64,000 nucleotides of DNA, taken from Niveibacterium microcysteis (GTDB lineage Bacteria > Pseudomonadota > Gammaproteobacteria > Burkholderiales > Rhodocyclaceae). The DNA lies in the NCBI RefSeq assembly GCF_017161445.1, contig NZ_CP071060.1:3224001-3288000 (forward strand), written 5' to 3'. The position numbers and the translations under genes are program-made. This document shows positions 15,939 through 25,294 of this stretch, piece after piece; position 1 is the first letter of the stretch, and each line of letters opens with the position of its first letter. The notes under the pieces are model-generated. The model made no database searches. It saw only the letters and a program-made list of their open reading frames with translations, and was not told the DNA's origin.

Positions 15939-18193
15939 TCCTCAAGGTGCGTTTCGGCGTTGCGGGCCTGGGCCTGGTAGAGCCGCCAGTAGGCGCCTTG
16001 CTTTTCCATCAGCTCGTCGTGATGGCCCACCTCGACGATCTGGCCGCGGTCCATCACCACCAGCCTGTCGGCCTTGCGCAGCGTGGACAGGCGGTGCGCA
16101 ATCGCAATCGTGGTGCGCCCTTGAACCAGGTTGTCCAGCGCCCGCTGGATCTCGCGCTCGGTCTCGGTATCAACCGAGGCGGTCGCTTCGTCGAGGATCA
16201 GCATGCGCGGGTTGATCAGCAGCGCGCGTGCAATCGAAATCCGCTGACGCTCGCCGCCAGAGAGCCCCTGGCCGCGTTCGCCCACCAGCGAGTCGTAGCC
16301 CTGCGGCAGGCGCAGGATGAATTCGTGCGCATGGGCCGCGCGCGCCGCAGCGATGATCTCGGCGCGCGTCGCGTCCGGCTTGCCGTAGGCAATGTTCTCC
16401 GCGATCGTGCCAAAGAACAGGAAGGGCTCCTGCAGGACGAGGCCGATGTTGCGGCGGTAGTCGGCGACCGGCAGCGAACGGGTGTCGACGCCATCGACGC
16501 GGATTGCGCCCTCGCTGACGTCGTAGAAGCGGCAGATCAGGTTCACCAGCGTGCTCTTGCCCGAACCGCTGTGACCGACCAGGCCGATCATCTCGCCCGG
16601 CTTGATCGTCAGCGAAAGGCCGCGGATCACCGAGCGATTGCCGTAGCGGAAGCCGATGTCGCGCATCTCGATCTCGCCGCGCACGGTCTCCAGATGCACC
16701 GGATTGGTCGGTTCCGGCACGTTGGACACATGATCCAGCACGTCGAAGATGCGCTTGGCGCCGGCAGCGGCCTTCTGCGTCACCGACACGATGCGGCTCA
16801 TCGAATCCAGCCGGCCATAGAAGCGGCCGATGTAGGCGAGGAAGGCGGTCAGCGTACCCACCGTGATCTCACTCTTCGAGACCTGCCAGATGCCGAACGC
16901 CCACACCACAAGCAGGCCGATCTCGGTCAGCAGCGACACCGTCGGCGAGAACAGCGACCAGGTCTTGTTGAGTCGATCGTTGATCAGCAGATTGTGGCGG
17001 TTGGCTTCGCGGAAACGCTTCGCTTCGCGCTGCTCCTGCGCAAACGCCTTGACGACACGGATGCCGGGAATCGTGTCGGTGAGGATGTTGGTGACCTCCC
17101 CCCACACCCGGTCGATCTTCTCGAAGCCGGTACGCAGGCGGTCGCGCACCAGGTGGATCATCCAGCCGATGAACGGCAAGGGCAGCAGCGTGACGAGCGC
17201 GAGGGCCGGATTGATGCTGAACAGGATCACCGCAGTCATGGTGATCATCAGTACGTCGGTGATGAAGTCCAGCGCGTGCAGCGACAGGAACACGCTGATG
17301 CGGTCCGATTCCGAGCCGATACGCGAGATCAGGTCGCCGGTGCGTTTTCCGCCGAAGTATTCGAGCGAGAGTTGCAACAGGTGTTCAAAGGTTGTCGTGC
17401 GCAGGTCGGCGCTGATGCGCTCCGAGGCCAGTGCGAGGATGTACGTCTTGGCCCAGCCCAGCGACCACGACACCATCGCCGCAGCGAACAGCCCGCCGAG
17501 GTAGAGCGCGACTTTGCCCGGCTCGATGTGCTGGCCGTTCTGGAAGGGGATCAGCACCTCGTCCATCAGCGGCATGTACAGGTAGGGCGATACAAGCGTC
17601 GCGGCCGTCGCGCCCAGCATCAGCAGGAAGCCCGCCAGCAATTGGCCCTGGTAGGGGCGTGCGAATCGCCACAGGCGGAACAGCGTCCAGGTGGAGGGCG
17701 GCGTGTGCAGCTCGCGGGTACAGATCGGGCACTCGTCCTCGTCCGGCGGCAGCGGCGTATTGCAGGTCGGGCAGATATCTTCGCCATCGTGCTCGACGGG
17801 CTTGCCGGTGAGCAGCAACTGCAATTGCGCGTCGAACTGGTCAATCACTCGCAGCGCCGCGACGTTCTGCCCCAACGTATAGCGCCAGCTTGCGAGTAGC
17901 GACGTGGCGTCACGCAGCTCCAGCGTCCCGACACCGGCATGGTCGTGGTGCAGCAGCGCGAGCCCCTCGCGCAAAGGCCAGGCCCGCCACTCGGAATCGC
18001 CAGGCGCGCGCGCGAGCAGGCGGCGATCAGTCATCGCGACAAGGCCGGATCCGAAGCGCAGGCGCGCGTCGAGGTCAACCTCAACCGCCGCGAGAACGTT
18101 CTCTCCCCGTTCAAGCTGCCCTGACAGCGCCTCGCGCCAGACCTCGGGAACTGCGTTGCGTGCGGTATCCGCGGCGAGTGGTTCAATCGTCAT
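15935..18193 (-). CDS. cyanophycin-associated ABC exporter (fused permease/ATPase) with N-terminal extension
   Basis: 752-residue ABC half-exporter. Residues 1-130 form an extra N-terminal domain with PH-like strands (GLVAMTDRRLLAR); a zinc ribbon follows (Cys141-x2-Cys144 and Cys155-x2-Cys158). Then come six membrane helices (about 180-470) and the ATPase with Walker A GHSGSGKST, signature LSGGERQR and Walker B LILDEATA, all intact. The start ATG 18193 matches the beginning of homology; no strong ribosome site is seen. It is coupled to DUF1854 and divergent from cphA'. The transported substrate is unknown; a cyanophycin precursor or degradation product is a guess from context. Confidence 0.9.
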   Translation of the reverse strand: MTIEPLAADTARNAVPEVWREALSGQLERGENVLAAVEVDLDARLRFGSGLVAMTDRRLLARAPGDSEWRAWPLREGLALLHHDHAGVGTLELRDATSLLASWRYTLGQNVAALRVIDQFDAQLQLLLTGKPVEHDGEDICPTCNTPLPPDEDECPICTRELHTPPSTWTLFRLWRFARPYQGQLLAGFLLMLGATAATLVSPYLYMPLMDEVLIPFQNGQHIEPGKVALYLGGLFAAAMVSWSLGWAKTYILALASERISADLRTTTFEHLLQLSLEYFGGKRTGDLISRIGSESDRISVFLSLHALDFITDVLMITMTAVILFSINPALALVTLLPLPFIGWMIHLVRDRLRTGFEKIDRVWGEVTNILTDTIPGIRVVKAFAQEQREAKRFREANRHNLLINDRLNKTWSLFSPTVSLLTEIGLLVVWAFGIWQVSKSEITVGTLTAFLAYIGRFYGRLDSMSRIVSVTQKAAAGAKRIFDVLDHVSNVPEPTNPVHLETVRGEIEMRDIGFRYGNRSVIRGLSLTIKPGEMIGLVGHSGSGKSTLVNLICRFYDVSEGAIRVDGVDTRSLPVADYRRNIGLVLQEPFLFFGTIAENIAYGKPDATRAEIIAAARAAHAHEFILRLPQGYDSLVGERGQGLSGGERQRISIARALLINPRMLILDEATASVDTETEREIQRALDNLVQGRTTIAIAHRLSTLRKADRLVVMDRGQIVEVGHHDELMEKQGAYWRLYQAQARNAETHLEE

Positions 18194-18508
18194 GTGGGGC
18201 TGTTCGGCAGGCGCCTGAGTTGTGAATGGGCTGGATCGCCCGGGAAACCGGGCAAAACGTATGGCACGGCAATCCGGTTGACCGCGGTCTTTTCCCGGTC
18301 TTCTGAGCGTGCGAGCGGGAGAGAAACGCACAATTGCGATATTCTGGCGGGTCGGAACTTCCCACCCAGCCAGATGGCAAGGAAGTATACCGCACCGGCC
18401 CCCGCGCCCTCACGCGCGGAGGTATTCGGGCACAAGCCCGGAACACGAGGCGAAGCGACCTCGGAAATGGTCCCTGCGGCACGGCCGACCGGGACTCACG
18501 ACTGGAAC
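18194..18508. promoter_or_regulatory. 315-bp divergent promoter region, ABC exporter / cphA'
   Basis: Noncoding stretch between the leftward ABC gene and rightward cphA'. The cphA' frame is open through all of it, but this has no conserved start and I treat it as leader. Only weak promoter-like boxes are visible (GAATAT read leftwards near 18345; TATACC near 18394 read rightwards) and no clear palindrome. It must hold the regulatory signals for both arms of the cluster. Confidence 0.5.
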
Positions 18509-20695
18509 ATGAAGAAGAAAGACATCACGTTTCTTCGCGTCACGCATCTGCGCGGCCCGAACATCTGGACCTACCGACCAGTCATCGAAGCCTGGCTGGA
18601 TATCGGTGCGTTCGAACAGCACCCGTCAAACACCCTGCCTGGTTTTGTCGATCGCCTGGTCGCCTGGCTGCCCGGCCTTGCCGTGCATCGCTGCGGCGTG
18701 GGCGAACCGGGCGGGTTCATCCAGCGGCTCAACGAAGGCACGTGGATCGGGCATGTGCTCGAGCACGTCGTGCTGGAGTTGCAGAACCTCGCCGGCATGC
18801 GCACCGGGTTCGGCAAGACGCGCCAGACCGCCGAAGGCAGTGGCATCTACAAGATGGCCTTCCGCACCCGCAATGAGCAAGTCGGCCGCGCCGCACTGGA
18901 AGCGGGTCGCGAACTGGTGCTGTCAGCCGTCGAAGATCGCCCGTACGACCTTGCCGCCACTGTCGAACGCCTGACGGACATGGTCGATTCGCTGTGCCTC
19001 GGCCCCAGCACCGCATGCATCGTCGACGCTGCAACCGATCGGCGCATTCCGTCGATCCGGCTGAACGAAGGCAACCTCGTCCAGCTGGGCTACGGCGCGC
19101 GCCAGCGCCGAATCTGGACCGCCGAGACCGACCGCACCTCCGCGATCGCGGAGAGCATTTCCAGCGACAAGGATCTGACCAAGAGCCTGCTGGCATCCTG
19201 CGGCGTGCCGGTGCCGCAGGGCCGCATCGTCGATAGCGCCGAAGATGCCTGGGAAGCGGCCGAAGATGTGGGCCTGCCGGTCGTCGTCAAACCGGTCGAT
19301 GGCAACCACGGCCGCGGCGTCTCGCTCGACCTGTCGCGTCGTGAAGACATTGAAGCCGCCTACGCGCTCGCGCTCGAACACGGCAGCGAGGTGATCGTCG
19401 AGCGCTTCATCCGCGGCAACGAGCACCGCTTGCTGGTGGTTGGCAACAAGGTCGTCGCCGTTGCGCGCGGTGAAGAGGCATGGGTCACCGGCGACGGTAA
19501 ATCCACGATCCTCGAACTGATCGATTCACAGCTGAATACCGATCCGCGTCGCGGCCTCACCGAGGAATTCCCGCTCAACAAGATCATTGTCGCGAACGAT
19601 GCCGCGATCCAGCTCGATCTGACGCGCCAGGGTTTCACGCCCGACTCGGTGCCCGCCGCGGGCAAGCGCGTGCTGATCCAGCGTAACGGCAACGTCGCCT
19701 TCGACTGCACCGACGAGTTGCATCCGGAACTCGCCGAAGTCGTCGCGCTCGCCGCCCGCGTCGTTGGCCTCGACATCGCCGGCGTCGATCTCGTCGCGGA
19801 AGACATCTCGCGCCCGCTCAGCGGGCAGGATGCCGCCGTGGTCGAAGTCAATGCAGGCCCAGGCCTGCTGATGCACCTGAAACCGGCCCAAGGCCAGCCG
19901 CGCCCGGTGGGCGTTGCGATTGTCGACCACTTGTTCAGCCCATCCGATTCGGGCCGTGTGCCGCTGATCGGCGTGACCGGGCGCCAGGGCACGACGCAGA
20001 TTGCCCGCCTGATCGCTTGGCTGGTGCGGCTCTCTGGCCGTCATGTCGGCCTCGCGTGCAATGATGGTCTGTTCCTCGATCGCCGCCAGGTCGACCGCCG
20101 CAACGGCGTCAATTTCGAGTCCGGGCAGCGCCTGCTGATGAACCGCAATGTGGACGCCGCGGTGTTTGAGCACAGCGGTGAATCGATCCTGCGTGAAGGC
20201 CTGCCCTACGATCGCTGCACGATCGGCGTCGTCACCGATGTATCCGGCTTCGAATCGCTCGGCGAGTTCTACATCGACGACGCGGACAAGCTGGTCAACG
20301 TGCTGCGCACCCAGATCGACGTGATCCTGCCGGACGGCTTCGCAGTGCTGAATGCAGCGGATGCAACGGTCGCCGAACTGGCCCCGCTATGTGACGGCGC
20401 GGTGATCTTCTACGGCCTGTCGGAAACGCTGCCCGCTATCGTCGCGCATCGCGCCGCCGGCGGCCGCGCGGTGTTCGCGCGCGATGGCCGGGTCTTCCTC
20501 GCCACCGGCGCCGAAGAAGAGCGCCTGGACGAACTAGCGATGCTGCCCGCGCCCGACACCGGCACGCTGCAAGCCGAGAACATCCTCGCTGCGGTCGGCG
20601 CAGCCTGGGCCCTTGAAATGTCGCCCGACCTGATCGGCGCCGGCATCGAAACCTTCGAAGCCGAGCAAACCGCCGCTCGGGCACGCGCACATTGA
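18509..20695 (+). CDS. CphA', truncated cyanophycin synthetase paralog
   Basis: 728-residue paralog of cyanophycin synthetase. It has the N-terminal domain (about 1-170), an ATP-grasp domain (about 210-470; VVKPVDGNHGRGV, EVNAGPGLLMHL) and a Mur-ligase-like third domain. That third domain reads GVTGRQGTTQ where CphA has GTNGKTTT, so the P-loop lysine is lost, and the protein ends before the C-terminal ligase lobe. Known betaproteobacterial CphA' and cyanobacterial CphA2 have the same layout; CphA2 polymerises beta-Asp-Arg dipeptides with the ATP-grasp site. The start MKKKDI matches the family. It is followed after 46 bases by cphA. Confidence 0.9.
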   Translation: MKKKDITFLRVTHLRGPNIWTYRPVIEAWLDIGAFEQHPSNTLPGFVDRLVAWLPGLAVHRCGVGEPGGFIQRLNEGTWIGHVLEHVVLELQNLAGMRTGFGKTRQTAEGSGIYKMAFRTRNEQVGRAALEAGRELVLSAVEDRPYDLAATVERLTDMVDSLCLGPSTACIVDAATDRRIPSIRLNEGNLVQLGYGARQRRIWTAETDRTSAIAESISSDKDLTKSLLASCGVPVPQGRIVDSAEDAWEAAEDVGLPVVVKPVDGNHGRGVSLDLSRREDIEAAYALALEHGSEVIVERFIRGNEHRLLVVGNKVVAVARGEEAWVTGDGKSTILELIDSQLNTDPRRGLTEEFPLNKIIVANDAAIQLDLTRQGFTPDSVPAAGKRVLIQRNGNVAFDCTDELHPELAEVVALAARVVGLDIAGVDLVAEDISRPLSGQDAAVVEVNAGPGLLMHLKPAQGQPRPVGVAIVDHLFSPSDSGRVPLIGVTGRQGTTQIARLIAWLVRLSGRHVGLACNDGLFLDRRQVDRRNGVNFESGQRLLMNRNVDAAVFEHSGESILREGLPYDRCTIGVVTDVSGFESLGEFYIDDADKLVNVLRTQIDVILPDGFAVLNAADATVAELAPLCDGAVIFYGLSETLPAIVAHRAAGGRAVFARDGRVFLATGAEEERLDELAMLPAPDTGTLQAENILAAVGAAWALEMSPDLIGAGIETFEAEQTAARARAH

Positions 20696-20741
20696 ACGAC
20701 CGTCGCCCAGACGACTGCGACAGATACAGGAAGATCGCTTG

Positions 20742-23312
20742 ATGGAAGTTTCCCGCATCCGGGCCCTGCGTGGCCCGAACCTGTGGAGCCGCCACACTTC
20801 GATCGAGGCCATCGTTGCCTGCAAAGGGCCCGAGACCGAGATCGACACCATTCCCGGCTTTGAGGCGCGCCTGCGCGCACGCTTCCCGGATCTTGGCCAA
20901 CTGCAGCCGCGTGGCCACAGCACCTCGGTCGCGATGGCACATGTGCTGGAAGCCGCCGCACTGAGCCTGCAAGCGCAGGCGGGCTGCCCGGTCACCTTCA
21001 GCCGCTGTCACGCCACGCTGGAAACCGGCGTGTATCAAGTGGTCGTCGAGTATTCGGAAGAAGCGGTCGGCCGCCTCGCGCTGGAGCTTGCCGAAACGCT
21101 GATCCAGGCCGCGGTGGATGACACACCGTTTGATCTCGCCAGCGCGCTGGCACGTCTGCGCGAAGTCGACGAGGACGTGCGACTCGGCCCGTCCACCGGC
21201 TCCATCGTGCAAGCCGCCGTCGAGCGCGGCATCCCGTTCCGCCGGCTGACCGAAGGCAGCCTGGTCCAGTTCGGCTGGGGTTCCAAGCAACGTCGCATTC
21301 AGGCTGCCGAGATGGATACGACGAGCGCGATCGCCGAATCGATCGCGCAGGACAAGGAGCTGACCAAGCGCCTGCTGCTTGCCGCCGGCGTGCCGGTGCC
21401 GGTGGGCCGCCCGGTCGCGGATATCGAGGACGCCTGGGTTGCTGCACAGGAAATCGGCCTGCCGGTCGTCGTCAAACCGCAGGACGGCAACCAGGGCAAG
21501 GGTGTCACCGTCAACATCACCAGCCGTGAACAGCTGGAGATGGCCTACAAGGTGGCTTGCGAATTCCGCGACGACATCATGGTCGAGCGCTACCTGCCCG
21601 GCTACGACTACCGCCTGCTGGTGGTGGGCGACAAGCTGGTGGCTGCCGCACGACGCGATCCGCCCTTCGTCATTGGCGACGGCGTGCATACGGTGCGCCA
21701 GCTGGTCGACCAGGTGAACGCCGACCCGCGCCGCGGTGACGGCCACGCCACCTCGCTGACGAAAATCCGCTTTGACGAGATCGCGATCGCGCGTCTCGAA
21801 ATGCAAGGCCTCACGGCGGAATCCGTGCCGCCCAAGGGCAAGCGCGTGGTGCTGCGTAACAACGCCAACCTCTCAACCGGTGGCACCGCCACCGATGTGA
21901 CGGATGACGTGCATCCGGAAGTCGCCGCGCGCGCCGTAGCCGCGGCCCAGATGGTCGGGCTGGATATCTGCGGCGTGGATGTGGTGTGCGACAGCGTGCT
22001 CAAGCCGCTCGAAGAGCAAGGCGGCGGCATGGTCGAAGTGAATGCCGCGCCGGGCCTGCGGATGCATCTGAACCCGTCGTTCGGCAAAGGGCGTGCGGTC
22101 GGCGAAGCGATCATCTCCAGCATGTTCCCGAATGGCGAGGATGGCCGCATTCCGGTTGTCGCAGTCACCGGCACCAATGGCAAGACGACCACCGTGCGCC
22201 TGATCGCGCATCTGTTCATGGCCAACGGCCAGACGGTCGGCATGACCAACACCGACGGCGTCTACATCCAGGGCCGCCGCATCGACAGCGGCGACTGCTC
22301 GGGCCCGAAGAGCGCGCGCAACGTGCTGTTGAACCCGACGGTGGATGCCGCAGTATTCGAGACCGCCCGTGGTGGCGTGCTGCGCGAAGGCCTCGCGTTT
22401 GATCGCTGCAAGGTCGCGGTGGTGACGAACATCGGCCTTGGTGACCACCTTGGCCTGAACTTCATCACCACGGTGGACGAACTCGCCGTGCTCAAGCGCG
22501 TGATCGTGCAAAACGTGGCGCCGGACGGCACCGCTGTGCTCAACGCCGCAGACCCGATCGTCGCCGCCATGGCGGACAACTGCAGCGGCAAGGTCACGTT
22601 CTTCGCCGCCGACCGCCATCTGCCTGTGATGGCAACGCACCGCGCACAGGGCAACCGCGTGGTGTACGTCGATGGCGATGCGATCGTCGCAGCCGAAGGC
22701 ATGGTCAAGCATCGCGTGCCGCTGGCGGAGATCCCGATCACCCGCAATGGCACGATCGGCTTCCAGGTCGAGAACGTCATGGCCTCGGTGGCCGCTGGCT
22801 GGGCCGCCGGGCTCGAGTGGGACGTGATCCGCAAGGGTCTCGCCACCTTTATGAACGACTCGGACAACGCACCGGGCCGCTTCAACGTGTTCGATTACCG
22901 TGGCGCGACGCTGATCGCCGATTACGGCCACAACCCGGATGCGATGAGCGCACTGGTGAACGCCGTGGAAGCCATGCCGGGCAAGCGCCGCAGCGTGGTT
23001 ATCAGCGGCGCCGGCGACCGCCGCGACGAGGACATCCGCCAGCAGACCGAGATCCTCGGCAAGGCCTTCGACGATGTGCTGCTGTATCAGGACGCCTGTC
23101 AGCGCGGTCGTGCCGACGGCGAAGTGATCGGACTGCTGCGCGAAGGCCTGGTCGGCGCCCCACGCACCACCCATGTCGAGGAAATCACTGGCGAATTCAT
23201 CGCGATCGACAAAGCCCTCGCCCGCCTGCAACCCGGTGATCTGTGCCTGATCCTGGTGGACCAGGTCGAGGAGGCGCTTGCCCACATCGCCAAGCGGATC
23301 GCCGAAGGCTGA
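20742..23312 (+). CDS. cphA: cyanophycin synthetase
   Basis: Makes multi-L-arginyl-poly-L-aspartate (cyanophycin), a cytoplasmic nitrogen and carbon reserve, from Asp and Arg with ATP and without ribosomes. 856 residues: N-terminal domain (1-160), ATP-grasp domain that adds Asp (about 215-470; VVKPQDGNQGKGVTV, EVNAAPGLRMHLNP), Mur-ligase-like domain that adds Arg with an intact P-loop GTNGKTTT (about 478-485) and its C-terminal lobe (DYGHNPDA, GDRRDEDI). All expected catalytic regions are present. An AGGA precedes the ATG; a TTG one codon earlier is less likely. No cyanophycinase or isoaspartyl dipeptidase lies in the window. Confidence 0.96.
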   Translation: MEVSRIRALRGPNLWSRHTSIEAIVACKGPETEIDTIPGFEARLRARFPDLGQLQPRGHSTSVAMAHVLEAAALSLQAQAGCPVTFSRCHATLETGVYQVVVEYSEEAVGRLALELAETLIQAAVDDTPFDLASALARLREVDEDVRLGPSTGSIVQAAVERGIPFRRLTEGSLVQFGWGSKQRRIQAAEMDTTSAIAESIAQDKELTKRLLLAAGVPVPVGRPVADIEDAWVAAQEIGLPVVVKPQDGNQGKGVTVNITSREQLEMAYKVACEFRDDIMVERYLPGYDYRLLVVGDKLVAAARRDPPFVIGDGVHTVRQLVDQVNADPRRGDGHATSLTKIRFDEIAIARLEMQGLTAESVPPKGKRVVLRNNANLSTGGTATDVTDDVHPEVAARAVAAAQMVGLDICGVDVVCDSVLKPLEEQGGGMVEVNAAPGLRMHLNPSFGKGRAVGEAIISSMFPNGEDGRIPVVAVTGTNGKTTTVRLIAHLFMANGQTVGMTNTDGVYIQGRRIDSGDCSGPKSARNVLLNPTVDAAVFETARGGVLREGLAFDRCKVAVVTNIGLGDHLGLNFITTVDELAVLKRVIVQNVAPDGTAVLNAADPIVAAMADNCSGKVTFFAADRHLPVMATHRAQGNRVVYVDGDAIVAAEGMVKHRVPLAEIPITRNGTIGFQVENVMASVAAGWAAGLEWDVIRKGLATFMNDSDNAPGRFNVFDYRGATLIADYGHNPDAMSALVNAVEAMPGKRRSVVISGAGDRRDEDIRQQTEILGKAFDDVLLYQDACQRGRADGEVIGLLREGLVGAPRTTHVEEITGEFIAIDKALARLQPGDLCLILVDQVEEALAHIAKRIAEG

Positions 23313-23333
23313 AGCCTGCTAGCATTGGCCCAT

Positions 23334-23355
23334 GCCCCGCTCCGGCGGGGCTTTT
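23334..23355 (+). terminator. intrinsic terminator after cphA
   Basis: Perfect 7-bp GC stem (23334-23340 with 23345-23351), TCCG loop and a TTTT tail. It ends the cphA'-cphA transcript. It also rules out the earlier Met at 23332 as the mutL start. Confidence 0.85.
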
Positions 23356-23379
23356 CGCTTCTGGAACGCAAATCCGACA

Positions 23380-25164
23380 ATGCCCACGATTCGCCGCCTG
23401 CCCGAACTCCTGATCAACCAGATCGCCGCTGGCGAGGTCGTCGAACGACCGGCTTCGGTGCTCAAGGAGGTGCTGGAAAACAGCCTGGACGCCGGCTCGC
23501 GCGCAATCGAAGTGCAACTGCAACAAGGCGGCGTGAAGCAGATCCGCATCGCCGACGACGGCTGCGGCATCGACAAGGACGAACTGGGCATCGCGCTGGA
23601 ACGCCACGCCACCAGCAAGATCGCCTCGCTCGACGATCTCGAATGCGTCGCCACGATGGGCTTCCGCGGTGAGGCGCTCGCGTCGATCGCGTCGGTCGCG
23701 CGCGTCACCCTCACCAGCCGGGCGCAGGGCTCGCCGCACGCTTGGCGGATCCATGCGGGTGAAACGTCACCCTCGCCCGCGGCGCTGAACAGCGGCACGG
23801 TTGTCGAGGTGAGCGACCTGTACTGGAACGTTCCCGCGCGCCGCAAATTCCTCAAAAGCGAAGGCACCGAGTTCGGCCACTGTGACGACGCCTTTCGCCG
23901 CATCGCGCTTGCTCGCCCCGAGGTGGCGTTCCAGCTGCAGCACAACGGCCGTGTCAGCCTGCGGCTGGCAACGGGCGACATGCGTCGGCGTTGCGGCGAC
24001 ATTCTCGGCGAAGAGTTTCTCGAGCACGCTCGCGTGATCGACGTGGAGGCCGCCGGCCTGCGGCTGTCCGGCTTTGCCGCCCTGCCCGCCTACGCACGCG
24101 CCAGCCGCGACGCGCAGTACTTCTTCGTCAACGGCCGCTTTGTGCGCGACAAGCTGATCCAGCACGCGCTGCGCGAGGCCTACGCCGACATTCTGCACGG
24201 CAGCAAACACCCGGCCTTTACCCTGTTCCTCGAACTCGACCCATCCGGCGTCGATGTCAACGTGCACCCGGCGAAGACGGAAGTGCGATTCCGCGAAGCA
24301 CGGGCGATCCATCAGTTCGTGTATCACGCTGTCAGCCGCGGGCTTGCCGCTACGATCGGTGCTGTCGCCGCCACGGCGCCGCGTATCGAGACCCATGCGC
24401 CGCCAATGCCGCAGCCGGAGCAAATCCGGCTCGCCGTCGAGGAGCCGAGAACACCCTACCACTTTGGCAGCGACTCACCTGCTCGCAGCCCATCGGCCGG
24501 CTCAATGGCGGAGTTCTTCCGGCCGGCAGCGCTCAACACCCCCATGCCGCAGACCCTGCCGCTTGCTGCGGCCGACACGGAAGGCGCGCCGCTCGGCTAC
24601 GCCCTCGCGCAATTGCATGGGGTCTATGTGCTGGCGCAGAACGCACGCGGCCTGATCCTGGTGGACATGCATGCAGCCCACGAGCGGATCCTGTACGAAA
24701 AGCTCAAGAACGTGCTCGACGGCGCCCCGAGCACGCAACACCTGCTGATCCCGGCCGTCTTCGGTGCCAGCGCGAAGGAAATGGCGTGTGCCGAAGCGCA
24801 GCGCGAGACGCTCGACCGCATCGGCTTCGAAATCGCTGCCGCCGGCCCAGCCGAACTCGCCGTGCGCAGCGTGCCAACCCTGCTCGCCCGGGCAGACATC
24901 GTCGCCCTGACGCGCGCACTGCTCAGCGAACTGGTGGACTACCCCGCGTCCGACGTCGTTTCCGCGCGCCGCAACGAACTTCTGGCCACCCTCGCGTGCC
25001 ATGGTGCGGTACGTGCCAATCGCAGCCTGACGCTGCCCGAGATGAATGCACTGCTGCGCGAGATGGAAGCCACGGAGCGCGCCGACCAGTGCAACCATGG
25101 CCGGCCGACCTGGGTGCAGCTCTCGATGAGCGACCTCGACAAGCTGTTCCTGCGCGGCCGCTGA
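23380..25164 (+). CDS. mutL: DNA mismatch repair protein MutL
   Basis: Couples mismatch recognition by MutS to strand removal. 594 residues. N-terminal GHKL ATPase: KEVLENSLDAG, DDGCGID and GFRGEALASI are intact; linker rich in Pro/Ala (about 330-400); C-terminal dimerisation domain. That domain carries DMHAAHERILYE, which fits the metal-binding endonuclease pattern D(Q/M)HA-x2-E-x4-E, so this MutL may nick DNA itself, as in organisms without MutH. The start MPTIRRLPELL is the family N-terminus and lies after the cphA terminator. Confidence 0.96.
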   Translation: MPTIRRLPELLINQIAAGEVVERPASVLKEVLENSLDAGSRAIEVQLQQGGVKQIRIADDGCGIDKDELGIALERHATSKIASLDDLECVATMGFRGEALASIASVARVTLTSRAQGSPHAWRIHAGETSPSPAALNSGTVVEVSDLYWNVPARRKFLKSEGTEFGHCDDAFRRIALARPEVAFQLQHNGRVSLRLATGDMRRRCGDILGEEFLEHARVIDVEAAGLRLSGFAALPAYARASRDAQYFFVNGRFVRDKLIQHALREAYADILHGSKHPAFTLFLELDPSGVDVNVHPAKTEVRFREARAIHQFVYHAVSRGLAATIGAVAATAPRIETHAPPMPQPEQIRLAVEEPRTPYHFGSDSPARSPSAGSMAEFFRPAALNTPMPQTLPLAAADTEGAPLGYALAQLHGVYVLAQNARGLILVDMHAAHERILYEKLKNVLDGAPSTQHLLIPAVFGASAKEMACAEAQRETLDRIGFEIAAAGPAELAVRSVPTLLARADIVALTRALLSELVDYPASDVVSARRNELLATLACHGAVRANRSLTLPEMNALLREMEATERADQCNHGRPTWVQLSMSDLDKLFLRGR

Positions 25165-25294
25165 GCCGACGCCTGTTGGCACCGAGGGACAAACCGGGGG
25201 CCCGGCAAGACAAGGGCCCGTAGCCACGCGACGCGGACAATATTCCCGACGTCAATGCACACAATGCAGCGACGGTCTGAACAGGGGAACCTAC

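Noticed and set aside
15947..17899. 650-codon rightward open frame opposite the ABC exporter
   Set aside because: The minus strand holds intact Walker, signature and zinc-ribbon motifs; this frame has none.
18264..18290. sigma-54 promoter (TGGCAC...)
   Set aside because: The TGGCAC is present, but no GC/TTGC element follows at the required 5-base spacing.
18194..18508. N-terminal extension of cphA' through the whole divergent region
   Set aside because: CphA' homologs begin at MKKKDI-like sequence; the extension has no homology or ribosome site and occupies the only space for two promoters.
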